Shown in pieces: positions 25,501-35,306 of a DNA stretch of 64,000 nt; within the stretch, counting starts at the first letter, position 1; every line of letters begins with the position of its first letter. Origin of the DNA: Ischnura elegans. Its lineage: Eukaryota; Arthropoda; Insecta; Odonata; Coenagrionidae. The notes under the pieces were generated by a model that saw only the letters and a list, made by a program, of their open reading frames with translations, was not told where the DNA came from and made no database searches. Where the stretch lies: assembly GCF_921293095.1 (NCBI RefSeq), contig NC_060256.1:89497851-89561850 (forward strand). Direction: 5' to 3'. The position numbers and the translations under genes were made by a program.

Positions 25501-28500
25501 GATATTCAGTGAGGCTCGATATTCAACAGAAATAATCTTTAGAACAGCAACAGTGGCGAATATAATCCAACTTGTGGCCTGTGCAACATATGTTTCAAGA
25601 ATTTCTGGATTTTAACTTTCACAATATCCAGAATACCCTTTCGTCGTCACCCGTTGGGAAAGCGGACTCTTCAAATGTATTTCATGGCACGTTAATTCAG
25701 TGGAAGCCGCCGCACGGTCGAAAAGGATTATCGCTGCCAAAGAGGTAGCCCCCGGCCGCAGTGTTATTGATCTTCAACGAGGTTTACCCGATCTCATCTC
25801 TGTCCTTTAAGCTAATAGTGTGCTAGGAATGAATTACTCTCTGACTAACCTCAATGTCGCCGCATACCAACTACAGATATGGCATGGTCAACTAAGGAGG
25901 GATTCAGATACGGAAGGGACCCAAGGCCGAAAAAAATAAAACAACCAAAAGAACGTAGGCGTGAAAAAAAACCCAACCCTAAGAGTTAAACCTCGTAAAT
26001 AAGATACCAGATCCTGGCAGGACTTCGAGGTTCCGAGAACCAATGATAGACAATGCCTGGACGGTCCATGCTTATAATATCATTGCCACGTTGAAAGAGA
26101 AAGGAAACAATGAGGTAGAAAAGCAGATAATAATGATACACAGAGGAAAGCATTCAGCGTCCCCACATAGAACACCACAATCGCTAAGAAAGTTCATAAA
26201 TCGGAGCGTAAGTGGAAGAATATCTTTCATGAGCGTCTGCCAGACACTGCTCTAAGAGGAAGTATCCTGGCATCAGCTTCAAAAATATTCGAAAAATACG
26301 AGCACGCAAACAAAGGCAATTAAGAGGCACAGAAAAAAAGCAGGCAGATATGTCTCGCACGCTCGAGGCATGGCATTCAGAGGACCCAGACGATGCATCG
26401 CACTCGCTGAGAGAAGGACCACGTGCATTTAAAGTCACGCTTGGGGCGTTAACAATTGCATTTGCTATAGTCACCGATTCAAGAGTGTGGACAGCGTTTG
26501 CGTGTTGGCGAGTTATTTTGAGATATCCTTCGTGGATTTTTCACTTCGAGTGATATTGAGTTCAGTCGGAAATTAGTCGAACTACGTGGAAGGTATAATA
26601 GTGACAAACCTTACTCTACACGAAAATTAAAAAAAAACTGACTGATATTTATATATTTCTATTGATGGAATCAATCAGAATCTTATTCATCGGTTTTCTG
26701 TGGTTTTGAAGGCATTGGCCAGTTCCATATCAATGAGGCTCCATTCACAGAATACTGCTTATCAACACAGAGATTATACATGAAACTTTACTACCTTTTT
26801 TCGATTTCAAATTTCACTTTCGACCACCTTTTTTCGATTTTGAACCACTGTGCGCCGCTAGGAGCAATGCAGCGCTGTACTGCACGTCAAAGTCGCCGTC
26901 AACTGTTCGTAAATAAGAAATACGCCACCGGATACTTCAGTAGTAGTAGTGGTATCAAATACTTCAGTCATCGGCAAATTTGCTATCCGGCCCGCGGGGA
27001 GATTCGGAACTTAGAATGTGGCCCTCGTGACCTAGTAAATTGGAGACCCCTGATATAGATGATAATCTATAACACTAAAATTCCAATTTTTTCATGCAGC
27101 GATTTTACTTTATAATATATCTATATAATCGAAGGTTATCATTTGCTTACAGCTAGTCACATTTTTATCCAATTTAAATATCTATATTTCGTAAAAATAA
27201 CCATTTTAGAATAATCCAGGAAATTGAAAAAAAGGCCTAAAAAGTCCAGGAAGTTGACGATGATATTTGAGTGGCCACTCTGTTACTGCGCAGCCACCTT
27301 GAACGCAGTTGTTTTTATTTCAAATTACATTTAATTGGCACACATCGGTACCAGTACACTACTTCCTTATGAAGCAGCTGCCCCATTTGTACTAAAAATT
27401 CCCTTAATTCTTATTCATAGACATAGATTAAGAAGTAAGAAAAATGACTGATTGAGAATTAAAATATTTAACTGCTTCGGTACCTATAAAGTAACATATT
27501 TTAATGAAAAAGTAATAAAAAACATAAAACATTGTCTGAGATTCTAATGGTGCATAAAAAGTTATGGATACCCACGCATGAAAACGGGTATATACAGCTT
27601 AGACAAAAGTGTAACTGATGAGGAAAGATCATGCTCAAGATTAGTTCATTGGAGAGAGAAAATGTGCAAATATGGATCTTAGTAATGTGTCCTGTCAGGT
27701 TTCCGCGGAGTGACTGGTGATTCTCCATTTTTTCAAGTTCCACCGCGAACGGATTTGCCGCAGACAACAGTTTCGCCTGCAGTCCTCGTTGGGTGTTCAG
27801 GCCGAAAGTGCTGCTTTGCGTTTTTCTCGCTCTTTATATAAGTTTGGTATCCTATACACGATTAATGTGAGAGGATACTCAGAGAGGCTACAAATCAGCG
27901 TACATATTGACAAAAAAATGCGGTGCAGAAGGGTTATACAGGGTGGAGAAAAATTGCATCACGAAATTTTAACCCTGGATAGCTGATTCCAGCAGTGACT
28001 AAAATTACTAATGACGTTCAGGCCGAAAACGCACCACTGAAACCATTAAACCATTGAAACTTTGAGCCAAGCTCTACGATTGGCCGCAAGTTTACCCTGT
28101 TTCCGGATGACTTGGGTAAATCGCGATCTACGGCAGACTAAGCATTCGAGGTCATGAGTCACTGGCATCCAGGGTTAGAATTTCGTGACACATTTTTTCT
28201 CCACCCTGCATAAATGCCAATATAAACGCTGAGTGGCTCCCTTGACCTGAAGAAGCCAGGAGGATCACTGACGAAACTGTGGTCTACGACAAATCTGGAT
28301 ACGTTGTAACCCGAAAAATGGAGAATCATCGGCTACTACTTGAAAAATGTACACCTTCACGTAAACTTATGGCCATCGATGCGTGGTCTGTTTAAGCGGC
28401 TTTCAGTCCCAATTAACCGGATAAAATGATGATTCTACTGAGTGCTGTTCCTGGACATGTGTCCAGGAAGTAAGCGGCTTCGCCCAATATCCGGTGGCCC

Positions 28501-29342
28501 AATTTACGACCTCACATTAAATGTCGCGCCGAAGGCGCGTTTACGCCGTACTGGTAAACCATGTTTACCACAACCAGCCAGATTGCAGTACAATTTTATT
28601 GTGCGCATTTGTTTGTGTTGTTTGGGGCAGTGTGGTGTTTGTGTTAGCAGAAACTTACATATTAAACAGTTGTTGAATTTTTTTTAAAGTCTACAGAAAG
28701 TAACCTAAATATATTTTTCCATTGAATATAAATTTATATATATTTTATATTATTTTGATGATATTTTATTATTTTTTATTAATTTTTATTTATTTTGTTG
28801 TTTTTTCCGTTGTTTTATTTTTAATTTTTTTCATCATTTAAAAAAAATTATTTTTCAGAATATGTATTTTTTTTCCATTAACAATATTTATTGGCACAAA
28901 TATATTTGAATAATAAAAAAATAACTAATCTAGAAAAAGGAAAGACATGGGACAGACTCATTGGACTCCAATGTATTTATACTCCGAGGCAGTGAGCAAC
29001 AGTCCGGTGCCGCTGAAGGCCAGCCTTCCCATCATGGAATTCAGCGCTTGCAAAAGGCTGGTGACCGAGATGATCCCAGGGAAGCTGTGCGTCGGGGACG
29101 ACATTGGGAGCAGCCCTTGCTTTGGGGACAGCGGTGGTCCCGTCATCCTGCGCACCATGATGGCGCCGTACGAGGGGGAGGAGACGAACGAAGTCGAGGA
29201 GCCCATCTACACCGGGTACACGAGGAGCGTGCTCCTCGGCGTCGTGTCCTCCGGTCCCGGGTTCTGCAACGTCATTCAGCCCACCCTGACCACGAACGTC
29301 CTCGACTACCTCCTCTGGATCATGCAGAACATCGATCCGTGA
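13499..29342 (+). CDS. Gene B: secreted serine protease with Thr-rich repeat
   Basis: Seven exons, 13499-13574, 15636-15807, 16686-17167, 17980-18082, 19993-20222, 22091-22198 and 28993-29342, sum to 1521 nt, an open frame of 506 aa plus stop. Residues 1-24 are a signal peptide. There is no CLIP domain; residues 119-182 are eight copies of an 8-residue Thr-rich unit. Cys215 probably links the light chain to the protease domain. Activation site is R222|IINGEE. Triad residues are His269 (LTAAHC), Asp341 (NDIALLRL) and Ser437 (GDSGGP). The residue at chymotrypsin position 189 is Ser431, not Asp, so trypsin-like cleavage is not expected; chymotrypsin-like preference is possible. Family role: extracellular cascade protease. 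Substrate unknown. The exon 7 acceptor has a weak pyrimidine tract and is the least certain join. Confidence 0.85.
13720..13800 (-). repeat. LINE 3' tail fragment in gene B intron 1
   Basis: Plus-strand blocks CTACATACCGCCCCGCAAG and ACGGCGTGTGGCGGGAGGTG are the reverse complement of the LINE tail seen at 21690-21790. Confidence 0.6.
15359..15482 (+). repeat. Direct repeat left of gene B exon 2
   Basis: About 120 bp rich in ATGTATCGCAATT and CATTCGATTGACC blocks that recurs in the same orientation at 15869-15985, on the other side of exon 2. A looser copy is near 14999-15060. Possibly a satellite-like array or two copies of one element. Confidence 0.7.
15636..15807 (+). CDS. Gene B exon 2, N-terminal pro-region
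   Basis: Acceptor TTGCAG ends at 15635; donor GTAAGC starts at 15808. Encodes residues 26-83, basic and Trp-containing (KRPWWKSLIDPIEKPF), without cysteines. No known domain. It joins exon 1 and exon 3 in frame. Confidence 0.7.
15869..15985 (+). repeat. Direct repeat right of gene B exon 2
   Basis: Second copy of 15359-15482, with the same order of blocks: GCGATTCATG, ATGTATCGCA, GATATTCATACAGCAATG and CTATTGTTG(T/C)CACTGCTA. Confidence 0.7.
16686..17167 (+). CDS. Gene B exon 3, Thr repeat and activation site
   Basis: Acceptor CTTCCAG ends at 16685; donor GTGAGT starts at 17168. Encodes residues 83-244: the Thr-rich repeat, Cys215 and the activation site R222-I-I-N-G-E-E followed by FPWLALIQV. 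Confidence 0.85.
16792..16983 (+). repeat. Coding 24-bp repeat, eight units
   Basis: Eight in-frame units of 24 bp encode T-(E/D)-K-x-(T/N)-P-(I/V)-(T/A) variants (for example TEKTSPIA, TEKPTPIT, TDKATSVT). Thr and Pro density suggests an O-glycosylated, extended linker. Units have diverged from each other, so the array is not brand new. Confidence 0.85.
17168..17979. other. Gene B intron 3
   Basis: 812 bp, AT-rich. A 102-codon frame inside has no recognisable homology and is taken as chance. Confidence 0.6.
17980..18082 (+). CDS. Gene B exon 4, catalytic His
   Basis: Acceptor CATTCAG ends at 17979; donor GTAAGT starts at 18083. Encodes the ICGGTLINDRYVLTAAHC block with His269 and the Cys pair of the His loop. 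Phase 2 at the end, as in gene C. Confidence 0.9.
18640..19345. mobile_element. Palindromic fold-back element split by an hAT MITE
   Basis: The left arm (18640-18734) and right arm (19222-19345) are inverted copies around AAAGACTCGACCGGTTTCA and CACGTATTTATTAAAAG. The same family, more diverged and unsplit, is at 20311-20585. The arms were joined before the hAT insertion at 18735-19213. Confidence 0.75.
18735..19213. mobile_element. hAT-type MITE nested in the fold-back element
   Basis: Ends are TAGAGATGCGTGAATATCGC and the reverse complement TAGAGATGCGTGAAAATCGC. An exact 8-bp duplication, GTCATTAT, flanks it at 18727-18734 and 19214-19221. Length 479 bp and no transposase. Terminal sequence and 8-bp duplication place it in hAT. 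Confidence 0.9.
19721..19975. mobile_element. hAT-type MITE at the exon 5 acceptor of gene B
   Basis: Ends CAGTGACGAAACTAGG and, reversed, CAGTGGCATAACTATGAGGG form imperfect terminal repeats. The 8-bp flanks AAGGGGTC and CACGGGTC match at six of eight positions. The right end lies 17 bp before exon 5. Confidence 0.75.
19993..20222 (+). CDS. Gene B exon 5, catalytic Asp
   Basis: Acceptor TCTAATTTCAG ends at 19992; donor GTAAGT starts at 20223. Encodes VSVRLGEYNT and, after a Cys-containing loop (Cys297, Cys313), AHPDYSP and NDIALLRL with Asp341. Confidence 0.9.
20311..20585. mobile_element. Palindromic fold-back element
   Basis: Inverted arms around AAACTCGACTGGTTTCAACC and AAATTAAACTTTGTTGTATT, related to 18640-19345. 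The short centre contains GAGGTGAAAAA and its inverse. No coding capacity. Confidence 0.7.
20707..21790 (+). mobile_element. LINE fragment (CR1/Jockey-like), RT C-terminus to 3' end
   Basis: The first part, to 21156, encodes the end of the reverse transcriptase: LNLSKCMAVHFLR, DEVKYLGVTI, the W-x-x-H-I block, RLHLEYAASVWN and KIQRKAARFVKNCYGRTDSV. An hAT MITE at 21157-21410 then interrupts it. The rest continues with the LGWEPLEARR-type block in a shifted frame and FFPRTIKDFN near 21610-21650, then the 3' UTR tail with CCCCCTGCCACACGCC. Lies in gene B intron 5, same strand. Confidence 0.85.
21157..21410. mobile_element. hAT-type MITE inside the LINE
   Basis: Ends CAGGCGCGCCGACTT and, reversed, CAGTGGCGCCGACTCC. 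An exact 8-bp duplication TTACCCAG flanks it (21149-21156, 21411-21418). 254 bp, non-coding. Another member, in opposite orientation, is at 25007-25376. Confidence 0.9.
22091..22198 (+). CDS. Gene B exon 6, Cys-Leu-Pro and Gly-Trp-Gly
   Basis: Acceptor ATTCCAG ends at 22090; donor GTAAGT starts at 22199. Encodes YIAPVCLPIGDLSLK and NTTVAGWGMTEK. Cys361 is the expected partner of Cys215. Confidence 0.9.
22423..23996. mobile_element. PIF/Harbinger element with MADF remnant
   Basis: Terminal repeats AGCGGGGATTACACG and, reversed, AGCGAGGATTACACAC, flanked by the 3-bp duplication TTA (22420-22422 and 23997-23999) that PIF/Harbinger elements make. Near 22690-22765 a frame reads RGPFTEADTIKFIEEYQRHE, which matches the start of a MADF domain, the DNA-binding partner protein of these elements. 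No DDE transposase remains. Confidence 0.85.
22765..22905 (+). mobile_element. LINE reverse transcriptase scrap inside the Harbinger element
   Basis: Reads LEDGCQIDVLYTDISKACDR then VNHITLIHK, the RT motif with catalytic Asp (YTDFSKAFDRVNH). An in-frame stop follows. The junction with the MADF remnant is abrupt, so the LINE inserted into, or recombined with, the Harbinger gene. Confidence 0.75.
24016..26852. mobile_element. Transib-like DNA transposon remnant
   Basis: Inverted termini CACAGTGGTTCAAAATCG extend for about 38 bp with few mismatches and an A-run in the same place. A GC-rich 5-bp duplication, CGCCG, flanks it at 24011-24015 and 26853-26857. Both traits are diagnostic of Transib, the superfamily that gave rise to RAG1. 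It is 2837 bp including an hAT MITE at 25007-25376. No reading frame that I can recognise as transposase remains, so it is non-autonomous or badly decayed. Confidence 0.75.
25007..25376. mobile_element. Compound hAT-type MITE inside the Transib-like element
   Basis: Outer ends CATAGGCGCCGACTCC and, reversed, CAGGCGCGCCGACTT. An exact 8-bp duplication GAAAGGTT flanks it (24999-25006, 25377-25384). A second left end, CAGTGGCGCCGACTCC, restarts at 25116, so the left terminus is duplicated. Otherwise an inverted relative of 21157-21410. Confidence 0.85.
27939..28208. mobile_element. Tc1/mariner-type MITE
   Basis: About 42-bp inverted ends starting CAGGGTGGAGAAAAA and including CACGAAATT and TAACCCTGGAT. 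Left flank is TA; right flank CA looks like a mutated TA. 270 bp, non-coding, in gene B intron 6. A larger relative is at 41851-42651. Confidence 0.85.
28448..28569. other. Three short perfect hairpins
   Basis: Inverted repeats at 28448-28469 (TTCCTGGACA, loop TG), 28525-28539 (CGCGCC, loop GAA) and 28553-28569 (GGTAAAC, loop CAT). They lie about 420 to 550 bp before the last exon of gene B. Origin unknown. Confidence 0.6.
28993..29342 (+). CDS. Gene B exon 7, catalytic Ser and stop
   Basis: Proposed acceptor CCGAGGCAG ends at 28992, giving an in-frame join (Leu391). Encodes CVGDDIGSSPCFGDSGGPVI with Ser437 and a C-terminus ending LLWIMQNIDP, TGA at 29340-29342. The exon is much more GC-rich than its surroundings. 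Cys410/Cys423 and Cys433 with a later Cys fit the usual disulfides. Confidence 0.85.
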
Positions 29343-30760
29343 ATCGTACGTGGCAGCGATTATCGGAGCTGCGTTACCGAGGAACGGTTCCGTTCACTTT
29401 TGCGATCGAGTGAGATCGAGAGTCCAGTGTTGCCAAAATCGCGGAGAACTCGGCCACGGACAGGGGTAGAGAGGTGAGAAATTTGGCGACCATGTTGAAT
29501 GACCGTGGAACGATTGACTCTTTTCAAGTGGAGTGTATTGATTTCCTGTCGTGTTACTGCGGTGTACCCTATTGGATTTTAGATGCGAAAAATGAAATAG
29601 GAATTGAACAGCTGGTTTTTAAGCTTAACGTTATGGAACGAGGAGTTCTAAATAATTTTGGCGCCATCGATCAGTCTTTCTCAATTTCTCCACCTCTCAT
29701 TGCTGACTTCTCTTCCAGAGGAATAGTTGGGAAAATGATAGAAAATAGGTTGATAGCCGTAGCAACACCTTGTCAACAGATTTTCGTCGAGTGACATTAA
29801 TTCGTTTTTTCTTATATATACTGCGTAGTATATAAATTTGTATAAAAATTAAAAATCAACATTGTTGTTGAACTTTCATCTCGAAAACAGAGTCTGAAAA
29901 TCTTTATGTTTCGTGCATTACGTTACGTAATCTGTGGAACAGGATGTGATTTTCTTTAAACATGTACCTTAAAGCCATAGCCTAGACGAAACTGTTAGCC
30001 TGTCATTTACAGCTCAAGTAGATGTTGTTTCAGTATGAGCCAATTGACTGAAAGTCATTCAACTTGAGGCTTCTCTGAAAAATTTCTAATAGTTAATTTT
30101 TTCCTCGCGAAACTGACAAAACGTTTTTCTTTGTTCCAAATGCCAATATCTAATCCATGCGAAGAGTAGGAAACGTTACGGTACCTATGTGTCTATTAGC
30201 GCAAAATACTACTTTAAAAGAGTTCCAAAGCGGTATGAACTTTGAAATAAGTTTTCAATCGTGGTACTAAAGTATGACTAATGAGCCATATATGTATTAT
30301 TCCAGTGTTGGGACAGAGTTGTTAAACAATTCTACTTGAAGTCAGTGCGCTAGTTTCGGTTGTACTCTTTTCGAATGCGTGAATTTCGTCATTGATATGT
30401 TAGTTATTAGTGTTTCTACTCAATAGAATATAGTCTTTAAGTTACCTGGCATGTTTAATAGTGCCATGCATCCAAGATAATCATATCAGTTGATTCCAGA
30501 GGGCAAGGTATTAACAGATGCTTTCGCCGATTGTTTTTTCAGTGTATGTGTAACTGTTTGACTTGCACTATTTTCCAATTAATAATTTGGTAGAAAGTGT
30601 ATTAAACTAAGAATATGATAAATCGTGAGATTGCCTTCCCTAGTTTACCTAGTCCCTGTGTGCATGATGAAGTATTTTTGATGTAGCATGAGCACCACAG
30701 CTAATTTGCGTGAGAGTGACAGTGTGATGCGTAATTTATTACTTGTAACTGTTAAATAAA
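29343..30760 (+). other. Putative 3' UTR of gene B
   Basis: No second gene recognised. A 106-codon frame at 29474-29794 has no known motif and is taken as chance. The first clear AATAAA is at 30755-30760. Confidence 0.45.
30755..30760 (+). promoter_or_regulatory. Candidate polyadenylation signal of gene B
   Basis: AATAAA 1.4 kb after the stop. The distance is long, so an earlier variant signal such as ATTAAA near 29847 could be used instead. Confidence 0.35.
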
Positions 30761-31962
30761 TTAATTTTCAGGGAACTAATCTCGAGCGATGATTTGCTGT
30801 TTTTATTTTCTCCGCTTAGCAACTTATCAACAACTAAATATCAACAGCAACCGTAACCGTAGTTAATATTACAAATGTTAGGTTTGCCAATGATTGCGTT
30901 CAGCAGACAGGTACTCACCTAGACCAAGAGATCACTCACTTGTGAGTGACCGGTTGTAGCGATCTTCTGAACGGTAGCTGACGTTGCTGAGCAGTGGTCA
31001 GTCACGTGACCAAATAGCAGGCACTTTAAATTGGGCGGTAATGTAATGCCTGTTTGAGCTCTGGTGATTGTAATCGTGGAAGACGATGAAATATGAATAA
31101 TTTTTTAGGTTTATTTCAACGAGAGGCGGGATTTTTAAGAAGAAAGCCGAAATAAACATTTCTATCTTATTATCATGATATGAAGTGACTATAGTAAGAA
31201 GACTTCTCTCACAATCACAAGTAAGAGGTTAACTCACATCCCCCCCCCCCCCCCGCCTGCTTTTATTAATAGAGTCAAGAGAAATTTCTATGATTAAGAA
31301 AACCGAGGGAAACAGAGGGAAAGATTCTCAGAGTCGAAAACATTTCAAATACATTTCGTGACCTCGGCTGCATCTTATTGGATAGTATATTTTAAATGAT
31401 CTACCTAATTTTCCAATTATTTTAATTAGCTGATGTCGAATTTGAAGCCAGTTTTACAAGTATAACAGCGTGTTCAAGTGTTCAAGCGTGTACAGGTATA
31501 ATTGCGTGTTCATGATGCATGTCTTCAAAATCTTGTATTTCAAACGTCATTCCTTCATAAACATATCTGTTCGCGACCATAGCAGAAGACGTAATGGACG
31601 CAACCATATTGCTTTTACACTTGTTCTGGGGCGCAATCTGATATTTTCTCCGGTGGAAAAAATGGCGTCTGATTGGTAACGGCTGTGAGTTACCATAGGG
31701 CGCTCAGCAGAAAAGGTCTCACCGCAACTGTCGAGCCTGCTGAACGCGACCAATGTCAATAGAACTGGCCCACAAATATTAAGATTCTCTCGTTTTTGGC
31801 TCAGTCTGGGGTGAGCTCTATTCGATACTTGATATTGAAGTGGTCACCGTAATAGCAGTTCGTATTATCCTCTACTCCTGAGATAAATTTACGTATTATC
31901 CTCCGTCCCCGAGATGTGATCATGGAACTCCCGCATGGCGGGACAACGCGAGCGTTCCCTAA
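30761..31962. other. Intergenic, nothing but a poly-C run
   Basis: A 15-base C run at 31240-31254 is the only clear feature. No exon or element terminus recognised. Confidence 0.5.
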
Positions 31963-32196
31963 AGGTCGTTTTACACGGTACACGGAATTGCGCAATCTGA
32001 CGTACGTGCGAAGGCGCAATCAAAATTGTGTCGTGTAAAGCGGTGAATTGCTAGAACACATGCGAGAATGCGTGGATGCGAGACGGTAAAATAGCCCCTG
32101 TTCTAATTTCGTTCATGCATTCGCGCAATTCCACGCCATTTTAGAAATTAATGCAGCTCTAACCTGCGCAATTCCGTGCCCGGTGTAAAACGGCCT
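31963..32196. mobile_element. PIF/Harbinger-type MITE
   Basis: Ends AGGTCGTTTTACACGG and, reversed, AGGCCGTTTTACACCGGG with further matches through ACACGGAATTGCGCA. Flanked by TAA on both sides (31960-31962, 32197-32199). 234 bp, non-coding. Confidence 0.85.
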
Positions 32197-32199
32197 TAA

Positions 32200-34754
32200 G
32201 GTCGACTTGAGACCGCCGAATGTGACCATTCGAAAGGGATCCAGCGAGGAGGGTCGAGGACCTATACGAGGAAAGACTGCGCGGCGCGGGAGAGATGCTC
32301 GCTGATTGGACAACGCGACCTGGATTTGCATATCTCGTCCTGCCCTCCGGCTGCCGTAGTTTCCCTCGCACAGAAACTCCATCAAATGAAATTTCGAAGT
32401 ATGAAGAAAAATCCGAAGTTTTCATAGGGTATGATGGTGATAAATTGACGTTTTGCAGCCGAGTCAGGCTCTCCATTGGTGCCGACGTTTTGATGGACGA
32501 CGGCCATCGAAATGTCGGCATTAATCTATCGTCGGAATCAGCTATTGGTACCCATTAGGGATCACGCCATCTAGTATATTGCCATTTCAATAATGTTTAG
32601 ATGCGCTGAAGACGAAAATCGCTATTGTTCATATTTATTCTGAAGGTTTTCTTGCTGAAAGTGATGGAAATATGGGACTAAAAATCCTATGTTTATTCAT
32701 ATCATTATTTAGTTGATTATTTAGATGCATTTTGGTCGTTATCGCAGCAATAAGGTTAATATTAGACATGACAATGTTTTTCTTTGTTATTTATTGAAAC
32801 GACTTTCGTCACAAATAACTTCATCTACATCATAATCGTCAATCAGAAATTCTTTCGTTTGACACTGCTCCCCACTCAATTCTGCTATCAGCTAATGCCT
32901 CTATGCACATTTTCTGCATGATCCAACGGAAAAAAACTGTTAAGGGAAAAATAGATAAAAAATAAATAAATAAGATGAAAAATAGAAAAATAGATTCAAT
33001 GCTTGGTACTGAAAGCGGATGTGGGAAATAAATTTAACGGATAAAGTGGAAAACAAGTGGTAATAATGCATACGGATAAAGAAATTGTGCGGGATGCAAG
33101 ATGGAGGAAAAAATTGTAGCCCGTGTCCGAAGTCCCCCGAGGTTGACCAAGAGAAAAAAACTCAAATCAAGAAGCGAACGAGGAACCAGAGACACAGGTA
33201 AGTAAGTAAATAAGTTGGCATGGGTTTGGAAAAAAATGAGAATAGCAGTCTAAAAATCTTCGCCATACAATGTATCCGTCGGATGATCACCAAATTCGTG
33301 CTCCTATTTCTTTCCGGAGTAGAGGGAAGTGGGCCATGAAATACTCACTTACCTCTACGCCGAACTGGTATAAACTGGAATAAAAAGATATAGTTGTTCA
33401 ACAAAATAATGAAATAAATAAAACTTAAAATTGGGGAAAAATAAAGAGGCAAATAATTAGAATTTATGTAAAAAAAAGTCTGTTCTATATTACATAATTT
33501 AAACGCATCAGAAAAAGGCTGCTAAATTCCACATTATCCTAACTTATTCGGTCCTGGGGACTACTCACTTTTCTCACAGCTGAACTACTTCCCAAAGGGT
33601 CCACTGTTTTATTCTGGTGCAGCCTCACCTCTTCTTAGAAAAAGGAGTTCCCCCCCCTACCCTGACTGCGTGGAATTCACACGTCAATTGTTTGCACAGC
33701 GTGAGCTCGGGTAAAGGGTGAGAATTTTTAATTTTTGAAGCAATTGTAGCATTGGGATAAATAAAGTTATGTAAAGAAACATGTAATAAACCTACCCTAA
33801 TCGGTAGAATACTTTAATAATAATTTGGTCAGTAGATTGATAATATTTATAAAGGATTGAATTTTGGATAACCTATTGAAAAGATTACGCTTGGATAAAA
33901 GTGTAAGCATTGCCTAAATTAATTTTGAATTTCATTGCTACTGAATTTTTTGCTAATCATGTCGTTTTCAATCATATATTGTAAACTTCAGGGGAAGAAA
34001 CATCGTATCGCCTTCGACGATATTTTTCAATCACTCGCCCTTCAGTGAACTTTCCAATATTCTACGGGATGACTCCGTTTCCTTGTATGTCTGCCACGAT
34101 AATTAATTTCTATAGTCGTGGACAATGTGGAGCCTCTTACCTGGCGATGTTTTCAGGTTTCATGAAGAGAAAGCCGGTGTTGGCGTTGACCTATTCTCAA
34201 TAAGAGGTCTCTGAGAATGGTCCGCAGATTCGTTATGCCCGCCGAAAAGCAATGATTTGTTAACATGCATGTGCTGAAGCGCTCTTCTCATGATATCCAT
34301 TTTGTGTTCCGTTGACGAATCTTCGATATAGCTGATACTACTGATTTTTGGTTTAAAGGGTCAGAATGAATGGTACCGAACGATGCAAATGGATGTACAT
34401 GAATTTGATAAAAAATTTAAGGCAGTAAGGCATTGCTTCAGCCGCAGTCTAAAATTATTCTAACGCAGTTCTAATATTTTTATTTTTGATACTAAACCTA
34501 AAACGAAACTATTAAAATGTACATGTTTTTGATATAATACAATTAAACATATTGTTTAAAAGCGCTGAGAATATAATTTTTTTTCAAAAAAATATCAAAT
34601 TTTAAGGCGATTGCGCAGTCTAAAGATATTGTTCCTAATTGATATAAAGGATATTTAAAGCCTGATATTTTATGCCGTTTATTGTACTGCTTGTACACAA
34701 CTTTTAACACTATAAAAAATAATAGCACGAAGGTACAGTAGTTAATTGCAATAC
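32200..34754. other. Intergenic, nothing recognised
   Basis: AT-rich from 32560 on. An 87-codon frame at 32295-32558 shows no known motif. No element ends were identified. Confidence 0.45.
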
Positions 34755-35306
34755 GGTTATAGAAATCCCAGTTTAGACGAATGGCAATGGTCAATTTTAA
34801 CCTCATTTGAAAAAGGCCAGATTGGCGCCCATGCGATGCCACTCCACGAGACGTAACAGGGACCTAGTTTCTATACGAGTAGATAGGAGTTTTACATCGT
34901 CTGAGATTACCAATGCATGCATGAGGCACAGAGCTCCGGGAAACATCTCTTAATAATCACCTATTAAAACTGCCTAATGTCGGAAAGTTTCCTTCGCTTG
35001 ATGGGGTAATAATAATCCTTATTTATGCCAAGCGCTACCTGCTAGCAGCCTGCGTCGTATCAGCGCTCAAAGCCTCGCCCCAAGGACACCTCACACGGCG
35101 ACAGCTGGAACCAGAAATACGTCGCACAGACTTTTCCCAGCATTCCTACTTAGCCGTCGCGTTTTCGCGCGCTTGAAAATTTTCACTTTTCGTTTAATCG
35201 TGAAAAATAGATTTCGTCATTCAAAAATCTAAGAGCGTGAAATGCGTACTCCAGGAGTAATTATCTTTCGATTTAAACAATAAAAAATAATAGGAAACCA
35301 TCTATT
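34755..35306 (-). mobile_element. 660-bp MITE, copy 3, truncated
   Basis: Matches copies 4 to 6 from CCAGTTTAGACGAATGGCAA to TAGGAAACCATCTATT but lacks the first roughly 110 bp of that side. Confidence 0.8.

Larger units (their letters stand above)
22338..27052. mobile_element. Outer hAT-like element carrying nested insertions
   Basis: Ends CAGGGGTCTCCAA on both sides in inverted orientation, each followed by a GGCCCGC-rich block. Its own sequence survives as 22338-22422, 23997-24015 and 26853-27052, about 300 bp. The flanking octamers do not match well, so its duplication has decayed. Located in gene B intron 6. Confidence 0.75.

Noticed and set aside
22332-27052. A real gene in the many short frames of this block
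   Set aside because: All lie inside nested transposons; none has a supported host domain.
29474-29794. 106-codon frame after gene B
   Set aside because: No motif, no splice or family support, and it lies where the 3' UTR is expected.
32295-32558. 87-codon frame
   Set aside because: No recognisable motif; next to a MITE; no splice context.
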